Of a stretch of 8,351 bases of DNA, positions 1 through 5,549 are shown in pieces. Each line of letters starts with the position of its first letter. Within the stretch, counting starts at the first letter, position 1. The stretch comes from Phycisphaerales bacterium. Lineage in GTDB: Bacteria > Planctomycetota > Phycisphaerae > Phycisphaerales > SM1A02. A program made the translations under genes and the position numbers. The DNA lies in assembly GCA_030748805.1 (NCBI GenBank), contig JASMLG010000014.1, positions 1-8,351 on the forward strand, in the 5' to 3' direction. The notes under the pieces are model-generated. The model did not search any database. It was not told where the DNA came from and saw only the letters and a list, made by a program, of their open reading frames with translations.

Positions 1-1
1 T

Positions 2-1915
2 GTATGCACAAGTCCTTGCGTAAACCCAGATCCTGCTGAAGTCATCTATACGATTGCTAATAATGCTCCTGACACAATCTCGTATAGAGTCGAGACGGTT
101 TACAACGCAGGTTTCATTTTAATTGATGGCGGTAGTTCCACTCAAGGTTTTCTTGCAAGTGGCAATTCAGTTGATGTGGTAGTCAGTGTTGATGCATCTG
201 GTATGCCAGATGGCGTGCACGACGAAATCGTGCGTTTTATTGATTTAACAAATGATAGGTCTGTAGACCGTATGCATTCGCTTGATATTGGAACAACTGA
301 ATTTGAAACAGATCCTGCTACTGATTTTTACGCAGGCGGACCTGTTGGTGGTCCATTTACAACAACACAGGTATATACCTTGACAAGTACGCGCCCTACT
401 CCTTTTGATGTTCAAGTAAGTGCTAATGAGGGTTGGATTACCTTGAATGGTTCAACAACTCCAATAAACGTTTCACTTAATGGAGTTGGCGATAGCGCAA
501 CTGTTACAGTTGGTTTTGGTGGAACAGCAAATGATTTGCCTGCTGGAATCGTTACAGGATTGGTTACATTTGATAACGTTGCAGGCGATGGTGGTGACAC
601 TTCAAGAAATATAACGCTTGATGTCGGTCGATACACTTACGTTGCAACGGATTTGCCGCTACCTATTAACGATAACAGTACTACAACAAGTTACATCGTT
701 GTTAACGATGCGTACTGCATTGGTGATGTAGATATTGAACTTGATTTGTTGCACACGTTTGTGGGTGATTTGGAAATTGATGTAACTTCACCTGAAGGAA
801 CAACAGTTCGATTGCATGACCGATCGGGTGGCAGTAGTGATGATTTACACATGTACTACGATGAACAAGGCGGCGATATGCCCGATGGTCCTGGATCACT
901 TGCCGACTGGGAAGGTGAAATTGTTACAGGTACTTGGCGCATGGATGTTACGGATAATGCTGGTCTAGACGAAGGGTCACTGGAACATTGGGCACTTAAA
1001 ATTGCAAGCAGTGGCGAAGAGTGTCCTCCAGTTGCCCAAGACGTTGAGGTTTACACGGATGAAAACACTTCAATTGATATAACACTTATTGGTACATCGC
1101 CAACAGGGGAAGATCTTGAATATATCGTTACTTCTGTTCCAGCAGATGGTACGCTGCAAAACATAGACGGATCACCAATCGGTGCACTTCCGTACACCAT
1201 TGCTGGCGATCAAGTACGTTATGTTCCAGACAACGGATTCATTGGCTTGGATCTGTTCACCTATCGAGTTGATGATGGTGATCCTTCGCAAGAAGCAACT
1301 GTAACAATACACGTTGGCGAAATTCCATTCCCTGACGAGTGTGTTACAGCGCAGGAAGTTACAAATGGAACATGGGAATTCTCTACGCTCGAAGGCACGA
1401 CTTCAAGTGATCCTTACGATGAAGCGCAATGTGAAGGAACGTACCTTGGAATCATGACGAATGACGTATGGTTCAGATATGAAGCATGCGCAAGTGGATC
1501 GATGACTGTCTCGACTTGCGATTTGGTGGACTTTGACACTGACCTAGTTGTGTACGAGGGTGATTGCAGTTCGTTGTCTCAAATCTCTTGTAACGGAGAT
1601 GGCGATGGCTGTGGTGGTTACTCGTCAATTTTGACAACGAACGTCATAGAAGGCAATCTGTACATGATTCGAGTTGGCGGTTGGGCTAGTTCCTCAATGG
1701 GTAGCGGTGACTTGCTCATTGATGGACCCGTCGGTGATTGTGGCGGAGAGCCATGTGATGGTGATGTCAACGAAGATGGTGCTGTTTCAGTTTCCGATTT
1801 GTTAATAGCAATTGATCAATGGGGTACCTCTGGATCAGGTGATCTTAATGGCGATGGCATTGTCGACGTTTCTGACATCTTAATTATCGTTGGTAACTGG
1901 GGACCTTGCCCATAA
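2..1915 (+). CDS. Large secreted multidomain protein (3' part): Ig/BACON-like repeats, P domain, dockerin-like C-terminus
   Basis: The frame is open from base 2 with no stop, so this is the C-terminal 637 residues of a longer protein; a GTG at 176 is internal and not a credible start. Domains seen, numbered from base 2: the end of one Ig-like repeat (about 1-98); a second BACON/Ig-like repeat (about 100-209, with GWITLNGS); a proprotein-convertase P domain (about 210-336, with FVGDLEIDVTSPEGT and GTWRMDVTDN); a cadherin-like Ig domain (about 341-439, with DGTLQ and GLDLFTYRVDDG); a beta-sandwich with several Cys (about 443-580, with NDVWFRYEA and DTDLVVYEG); and two dockerin-like calcium loops (about 584-637, DVNEDGAVSVSD and DLNGDGIVDVSD), ending NWGPCP. 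P domains usually follow a subtilisin-like or other peptidase domain, so a protease upstream is plausible, but no catalytic part is visible. It is probably exported and attached outside the cell through the C-terminal module; the exact substrate is unknown. Confidence 0.9.
   Translation, partial: VCTSPCVNPDPAEVIYTIANNAPDTISYRVETVYNAGFILIDGGSSTQGFLASGNSVDVVVSVDASGMPDGVHDEIVRFIDLTNDRSVDRMHSLDIGTTEFETDPATDFYAGGPVGGPFTTTQVYTLTSTRPTPFDVQVSANEGWITLNGSTTPINVSLNGVGDSATVTVGFGGTANDLPAGIVTGLVTFDNVAGDGGDTSRNITLDVGRYTYVATDLPLPINDNSTTTSYIVVNDAYCIGDVDIELDLLHTFVGDLEIDVTSPEGTTVRLHDRSGGSSDDLHMYYDEQGGDMPDGPGSLADWEGEIVTGTWRMDVTDNAGLDEGSLEHWALKIASSGEECPPVAQDVEVYTDENTSIDITLIGTSPTGEDLEYIVTSVPADGTLQNIDGSPIGALPYTIAGDQVRYVPDNGFIGLDLFTYRVDDGDPSQEATVTIHVGEIPFPDECVTAQEVTNGTWEFSTLEGTTSSDPYDEAQCEGTYLGIMTNDVWFRYEACASGSMTVSTCDLVDFDTDLVVYEGDCSSLSQISCNGDGDGCGGYSSILTTNVIEGNLYMIRVGGWASSSMGSGDLLIDGPVGDCGGEPCDGDVNEDGAVSVSDLLIAIDQWGTSGSGDLNGDGIVDVSDILIIVGNWGPCP
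1754..1909 (+). other. Dockerin-like C-terminal module of the 5' gene
   Basis: Two 12-residue EF-hand-like loops of the form DxNxDGxxxxxD, separated by about 25 residues, each followed by a short hydrophobic helix (DLLIAIDQWG and DILIIVGNWG). This is the type I dockerin pattern. In planctomycetes such tails cap many unrelated secreted proteins and are thought to act in anchoring or sorting rather than in a cellulosome. The same module closes the minus-strand protein at 5550-6932. Confidence 0.8.
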
Positions 1916-1946
1916 GTCAACATAGTTACCTAAGTCCAGTACTCGC

Positions 1947-1970
1947 TAAGGGGACACTCAAGTTGACGGT
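1947..1970 (+). repeat. Decayed third copy (5' part) of the nadA-upstream repeat
   Basis: Bases 1947-1963 (TAAGG, then GGACACTCAAGTT) closely match 1997-2013 (TAAGG, then AGACACGCAAGTT), 50 bp downstream. After GTT the copy loses part of the T run and reads GACGGTACC, so the 11-bp hairpin of the full copies is gone. It looks like a truncated or degenerate repeat unit. A short helix is possible between GTCC (1934-1937) and GGAC (1952-1955). Confidence 0.5.
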
Positions 1971-1996
1971 ACCCTTGCAAACACAACTAACGAACT

Positions 1997-2064
1997 TAAG
2001 GAGACACGCAAGTTTTTACGGTTTGCCGTAAAAACTACTGCATGTCCACGCTGTAAGGACGTTT
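1997..2064 (+). repeat. Repeat copy A upstream of nadA, containing a perfect hairpin
   Basis: This 68-bp block aligns without gaps to 2138-2205, exactly 141 bp downstream, with 54 identities by hand count. It holds a perfect 11-bp inverted repeat: AGTTTTTACGG (2011-2021), loop TTTG, CCGTAAAAACT (2026-2036). Downstream, ATGTCC (2042-2047) can pair with GGACGT (2057-2062) around a 9-nt loop. There is no T tract after the hairpin, so it is not a standard intrinsic terminator. Confidence 0.85.
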
Positions 2065-2128
2065 GTATTTCTATTGACAGTCACTGTTGATTTCTAGTGA
2101 CAGTCACGTCGAAATCGTAAACACGTCC
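2057..2128 (+). repeat. Long imperfect inverted repeat between the two repeat copies
   Basis: The inner hairpin pairs 2075-2085 (TGACAGTCACT) with 2096-2106 (AGTGACAGTCA): 10 base pairs and one A-A mismatch around a 10-nt loop. The same 10-mer TGACAGTCAC therefore also reads as a direct repeat at 2075 and 2098. The stem continues outward with interruptions: TTTC (2068-2071) with GAAA (2111-2114), TA (2066-2067) with TA (2118-2119), TT with AA, and GGACGT (2057-2062) with ACGTCC (2123-2128). The result is one 72-nt bulged hairpin if transcribed. Confidence 0.75.
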
Positions 2129-2137
2129 AACGCACGC

Positions 2138-2205
2138 TAAGGTTATACTCAAGTTTTTACAGTTACCTGTAAAAACTACTGAATGTCCCCACAGCAAGGT
2201 CGTTT
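2138..2205 (+). repeat. Repeat copy B upstream of nadA, hairpin with a compensatory change
   Basis: Second copy of the 68-bp block. Its perfect inverted repeat is AGTTTTTACAG (2152-2162), loop TTAC, CTGTAAAAACT (2167-2177). Relative to copy A the penultimate stem base is A instead of G and its partner T instead of C, so pairing is kept despite both bases changing, while the loop has changed freely. The downstream small helix (2183-2188 with 2198-2203) persists with one U-U mismatch. Confidence 0.85.
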
Positions 2206-2235
2206 CTACTTAGTTACATCGAATTAGTTTGCTTG

Positions 2236-2273
2236 GCTTCCTTCATTTAAGTGTTTTTCGTACAATAGGAGGT
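2236..2273 (+). promoter_or_regulatory. nadA Shine-Dalgarno site with a possible masking helix
   Basis: AGGAGGT (2267-2273) is a near-perfect Shine-Dalgarno, but its last G lies only 3 nt from the ATG at 2276, shorter than usual. No alternative in-frame start exists upstream before a TAG at 2225. GCTTCCT (2236-2242) can pair with all seven bases of the site (five Watson-Crick and two G-U pairs) around a 24-nt loop, which would hide it from the ribosome. Confidence 0.5.
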
Positions 2274-2275
2274 AC

Positions 2276-3604
2276 ATGTCCAATCTGACACAATTAACAG
2301 GCATCACCTTGCAACCAGACATTCCTATTTGTCAAAGCGATTTACCCTTGGATTGGTATCAGGAAGAGTTTAAGCCATACGCAGAGGAGTATATCGCCCT
2401 ACCAGACCGCACCCCCGAATGCGTAGTGCCTTGGCTTGATAGTTACATAAAGCCAGCGCTTGACCATTTTGGAGATAGTTTGCTCTTGCTCGCCCATTAC
2501 TACATGGGTGGTGAAATTGTCAAAATGGTTGAACGCTACGGTGGCAAAGTTGCAGATAGTTACGCACTTGCATTGCAGGCATCAAGAAACCCTGAAAAGA
2601 AAGTTATTGTTGAATCAGCAGTTCACTTTATGGCGGAAACGATTGCGACTTTGGCAAATGACGATCAACAAGTTTGGATTACGAATCCCAAAGCTGGTTG
2701 TACTATGGAGATGATGGCGAAGGATTGGATGATTAAACCAATCGAAGAACAGTTAATCGAAAAATTTGGTGACGATCTTCTTGTTGTTGCATATATGAAT
2801 ACTTCAGGTCGCATCAAGGCACTCGCAGGAAGAACTGGCGGTGCCGTTTGCACAAGTTCAAATGCTCACCTTGTTGTTGATTGGGCGAGAAAGCAGAATA
2901 AGAAAATCCTGTTCGTGCCCGATGAACACCTCGGAAGGAATACTGCTGCCAAACTTGGGATGGATTTGAGCAAACTCGTGGCGTTTCCAAATCCTCTTTT
3001 TGAAGGTATCGAATGGAAATTGGATAATCTTCTGGGTGTTGACGATGCTGTGATGTTTCTTTGGGGAGGTTTCTGCGGAGTCCACACTGTGTTTACTCCA
3101 GAGCAAGTTACTTGGTGTAAAGAGAAAGGATGGCGGGTTTTAATTCATCCAGAATCGCCACTCGAAGCAGTGCAAGTTGCAGATGGATCTGGAAGCACCG
3201 CTTATTTGTGGAATACTGTGATGGATTCTTCTTCTGGAAGTAAATTTGCCGTTGGGACAGAAGGACATTTTGTGCGGAACCTGAAAGAGCAAGCTGCGCA
3301 AAAAGGCATTGAAGTTATGCACCTTGCAGAAGTCGATAACGAACATGCAATTTCTGGTTCAGGGAGTTCGGGGGGTTGTGGTTGTGCGACGATGAGTCGA
3401 AACGATCCCCCGCATCTTGCTGGTATGCTTGACTTGCTTCGAAAGAATGAAGCACCCGATTTGAATTGTGTGCTTGCTGGTGATACTGTCGATGAAGGAA
3501 CAGCGAAACGTGAATGTCTTAGTGGCGAAGAACGTACCGTGATGGTAGCCGATGCTAAGTTGGCATTGGAACGTATGATTGAAATTACGGAGTGTGCGTC
3601 ATGA
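2276..3604 (+). CDS. nadA: Quinolinate synthase NadA
   Basis: NadA is a cytoplasmic [4Fe-4S] enzyme that condenses iminoaspartate with dihydroxyacetone phosphate to quinolinate in de novo NAD synthesis. The 442-residue product shows the family pattern: AHYYM (73-77), VADS (92-95), the first cluster Cys in KAGCTM (C142), YMNTSGRIKA (173-182), substrate-binding CTSSNAH (192-198), VPDEHLGRNTA (214-224), the second cluster Cys in WGGFCGVH (C267), HPE (291-293), GSTAYL (306-311), TEGHFVRNL (328-336) and the third cluster Cys in GGCGCATM (C370, with C368 beside it). All three cluster ligands are therefore present. It is longer than E. coli NadA (347 residues), with about 60 extra residues before the first motif and about 65 after the last Cys. 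The start is fixed by a strong but tightly spaced Shine-Dalgarno. It overlaps nadB by 4 bp, implying one operon and coupled translation. Confidence 0.96.
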   Translation: MSNLTQLTGITLQPDIPICQSDLPLDWYQEEFKPYAEEYIALPDRTPECVVPWLDSYIKPALDHFGDSLLLLAHYYMGGEIVKMVERYGGKVADSYALALQASRNPEKKVIVESAVHFMAETIATLANDDQQVWITNPKAGCTMEMMAKDWMIKPIEEQLIEKFGDDLLVVAYMNTSGRIKALAGRTGGAVCTSSNAHLVVDWARKQNKKILFVPDEHLGRNTAAKLGMDLSKLVAFPNPLFEGIEWKLDNLLGVDDAVMFLWGGFCGVHTVFTPEQVTWCKEKGWRVLIHPESPLEAVQVADGSGSTAYLWNTVMDSSSGSKFAVGTEGHFVRNLKEQAAQKGIEVMHLAEVDNEHAISGSGSSGGCGCATMSRNDPPHLAGMLDLLRKNEAPDLNCVLAGDTVDEGTAKRECLSGEERTVMVADAKLALERMIEITECAS

Positions 3605-5265
3605 CTATGTATTGTGACAGGCATTTGGTTGAGGTAGATTTACGGTCTATTCCTGCGTATCGATTTGATGTTGTTATTGTAGGTGGCGGAGTTGCAGGTG
3701 ATTCTGCCGCATTGACTGCTGCGAGTGAAGGCAAAACAGTTGCAATTGTTACAAAATCAAGTTTGGACAATAGTAATACCAATATGGCGCAGGGTGGAAT
3801 GGCTGCTGTGATGACCGAAGGTGATTCTTTCGAATCTCATATCAGAGATACGTTGGAGGTTGGCGTTGGTTTATGCGACGAAGCTGTTGTCCGCAAAGTT
3901 GTTTCAGCTGGACCAGATGCAGTTAAACAACTTTTAGAGTTAGGCGCCGAGTTTGACACTACTCCTTCAGGAGAATTGGATTGTTCTCGCGAGGGTGGTC
4001 ATCGTCATTCTCGTGTTGTTCATGCACATGGTGACGCTACAGGACATGAGATACAACGTGTTCTAACCAACGCTGTTACTGGGCATGATTTAATAACAGT
4101 TTTCCCCCATACATTTGCCCTTGATATTGTGACTGCAGATGGAGAAGCTTATGGTGTAGTTTCACGTGATTCCTCTGGAAATCTTGTGTTGTTTTCTTCT
4201 TCTAATATTATCCTTGCAACTGGAGGTGGAGGACAACTTTATAGAGAGACAACAAACCCGACTATTGCTACTGCAGACGGTGTTGCCATTGCTTACCGAG
4301 CAGGAGCAGTAATTCGAGATCCTGAGTTTTTTCAATTTCATCCAACTTGTTTATACATTGCAGGTGCTGCACGAGTTTTAATCAGTGAAATAGTTCGTGG
4401 GCATGGCGGAGTTTTACGAGATCGTAATGGAGAACGATTTATGCCAACCTCGCACCCTGATGCAGAACTTGCACCTCGAGATGTTGTTAGCAGGGCTGTC
4501 TTTAGACAGATGATTTCAACTAAAGACACTAATGTTTATCTAGACCTTTCAGAAGTTGACGGGGATCCACATGTTATGTTTCCGGGCATTAGCAAAATGT
4601 GCGGTTTCTTTGGAATTGATATTGCTAAGGATCCAGTTCCAGTTCGTCCAGGTGCTCATTACATGATTGGAGGTATTTATGTTGATCATGAATCACGATC
4701 TTCAATACCGGGTGTCTGGGCAGTTGGAGAATGTGCTAGCAGCGGATTGCATGGAGCAAATCGGATGGGTTCCAATTCACTCCTTGAAGGAATGGTACTT
4801 GGAAATGTTGCTGGCATTTCTGTTGCAAATGCAGATAGTTCTCGTCACAGGCATAGACCATCTAGGATTTTACGTAGAAAACTCGATGTTGCCCCACGTG
4901 GAATTGAATTGGGAATATCAGATCTTATTTATTCTCTTAAATCACTAATGTGGAGGCAAGTTGGTCTTGAGCGAGATGGTGACTCACTTAAAGAAGCAAA
5001 GAATCATCTTACGTTTTGGTCGGATGCAGTTCTACGTTTAGCTCCTGCGGAACAAAGAGCTTGGGAATTAGTAAATATGTTGACTGTTGCTAATTTAGCA
5101 ACGATGGGTGCACAAAGTAGGTGTGAGTCAAGAGGAGTTCATTATCGAACAGATTTTACCGATTTGAGCGAACCAAAACATACCCTAATAAATCCTATTG
5201 AAAAAGAAGATTACTGTATTAAAGGATCTGTAGAGGTGTCTTCAGTAGGTTGTTTAGCCCACTGA
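3601..5265 (+). CDS. nadB: L-aspartate oxidase NadB
   Basis: NadB is an FAD enzyme that oxidises L-aspartate to iminoaspartate, the unstable substrate of NadA. The chosen start is the ATG at 3601, which overlaps the nadA stop (ATGA) and has GGAG 8 nt upstream; a GTG at 3592 is in frame but less likely. The 554-residue product shows the Rossmann FAD motif GGGVAG (28-33), SNTNMAQGG (58-66), REGGHRHSRVVHAHGDATG (130-148), ILATGGGGQLY (204-214), FFQFHPT (243-249), SEIVRGHGG (262-270), a catalytic-type Arg in APRDVVSRA (R293), GAHYMIGGI (351-359) and HGANRMGSNSLLEG (384-397). The C-terminal helical domain is complete (SRCESRGVHYRTDF, 506-519). Length is close to the E. coli enzyme (540 residues), so it looks intact. 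The nadC partner is not adjacent. Confidence 0.96.
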   Translation: MTMYCDRHLVEVDLRSIPAYRFDVVIVGGGVAGDSAALTAASEGKTVAIVTKSSLDNSNTNMAQGGMAAVMTEGDSFESHIRDTLEVGVGLCDEAVVRKVVSAGPDAVKQLLELGAEFDTTPSGELDCSREGGHRHSRVVHAHGDATGHEIQRVLTNAVTGHDLITVFPHTFALDIVTADGEAYGVVSRDSSGNLVLFSSSNIILATGGGGQLYRETTNPTIATADGVAIAYRAGAVIRDPEFFQFHPTCLYIAGAARVLISEIVRGHGGVLRDRNGERFMPTSHPDAELAPRDVVSRAVFRQMISTKDTNVYLDLSEVDGDPHVMFPGISKMCGFFGIDIAKDPVPVRPGAHYMIGGIYVDHESRSSIPGVWAVGECASSGLHGANRMGSNSLLEGMVLGNVAGISVANADSSRHRHRPSRILRRKLDVAPRGIELGISDLIYSLKSLMWRQVGLERDGDSLKEAKNHLTFWSDAVLRLAPAEQRAWELVNMLTVANLATMGAQSRCESRGVHYRTDFTDLSEPKHTLINPIEKEDYCIKGSVEVSSVGCLAH

Positions 5266-5400
5266 AGAAAACAAGGCCTGTAATCCCTTGCCAACGATTA
5301 ATCCGATAAAAAGCCCACTAGTAGCGATAAGAACTTTCATTAGGACATCTTCCTTATTGAAAATCCATTTATACCTGTTTTTGATTTTTTGCCAATTCAT
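5254..5400 (-). CDS. Possible 48-residue single-span membrane protein
   Basis: I do not recognise this small reading frame. Read on the minus strand, it starts at an ATG complementary to 5398-5400 and ends at a TAA complementary to 5254-5256, overlapping the last 12 bases of nadB head to tail. The first 20 residues are basic and aromatic (MNWQKIKNRYKWIFNK), followed by a hydrophobic stretch (VLIATSGLFIGLIVG) and a short tail ending LFSSVG, as expected for a small inner-membrane protein. A weak GAAG motif lies about 5 nt before the ATG. A second in-frame ATG (complement of 5338-5340) would give 28 residues and has a better AAGGAAG upstream. It may be a real small gene or a chance frame. Confidence 0.35.
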   Translation of the reverse strand: MNWQKIKNRYKWIFNKEDVLMKVLIATSGLFIGLIVGKGLQALFSSVG

Positions 5401-5549
5401 CTTTACTTCTCAATCGTCTTAAATATGGGACAACTTCAGCATACTACGACACAAAATTCACAATAGTTCATAAAAAACTATCCTGAGAATCATTTATTGC
5501 TTGGAAGTGCGGCTTTACGTTACTAGTTGTGATGAATACTGTCGAAGGG
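5401..5549. other. Convergent intergenic remainder, little visible
   Basis: This stretch lies between the possible small minus-strand gene and the stop of the dockerin-like gene. The only structure noted is a weak hairpin, ATAGTT (5463-5468) with AACTAT (5476-5481), around an A-rich loop. It lacks a clear T tract on either strand, so I do not call it a terminator. Confidence 0.4.

Larger units (their letters stand above)
1996..2275 (+). promoter_or_regulatory. Candidate structured 5' leader or cis-regulatory region of nadA-nadB
   Basis: The 360-bp interval 1916-2275 has no credible gene. Its right 280 bp hold the two repeat copies, the long hairpin and a possible ribosome-site-masking helix. 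GGACGT (2057-2062) can pair either with ATGTCC (2042-2047) or with ACGTCC (2123-2128), so two folds exclude each other. The position directly before the NAD biosynthesis operon suggests feedback regulation through RNA, or paired palindromic operators for a repressor. It does not resemble, as far as I can recall, the known NAD-I (nadA motif) riboswitch. A genome-wide intergenic repeat is the main alternative. No convincing promoter was found in the interval. Confidence 0.45.

Noticed and set aside
2011..2036. Perfect hairpin as an intrinsic terminator for the upstream gene
   Set aside because: The stem is AT-rich and is not followed by a T run on either strand; the copy at 2152-2177 also lacks one.
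2074..2100. TTGACA at 2074-2079 as a -35 box
   Set aside because: No acceptable -10 box lies at the right distance (the best is TAGTGA after 15 bp), and the hexamer is part of a hairpin arm.
1996..2205. Direct match to the known NAD-I (nadA motif) riboswitch
   Set aside because: Only a short CTACTG string resembles the consensus as I recall it, and here part of it lies in a different helix. A covariance-model search would settle it.
2121..2205. Integron attC-like site (GTCCAAC core)
   Set aside because: No matching GTTRRRY partner at attC spacing, and no integrase or cassette array.
1947..2205. CRISPR array
   Set aside because: Only two full units, 79 percent identical, with a structured spacer and no cas genes.
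2261..2266. TACAAT as a -10 box for nadA
   Set aside because: It would start transcription at or inside the ribosome site, and no -35 box is correctly spaced.
3592..3600. GTG start for nadB
   Set aside because: The ATG at 3601 gives the common ATGA overlap and a better 8-nt Shine-Dalgarno spacing.
3202..3624. 140-codon minus-strand frame opposite the nadA end
   Set aside because: It is antisense to strongly conserved nadA coding sequence, has no recognisable motif, and looks like a shadow frame.
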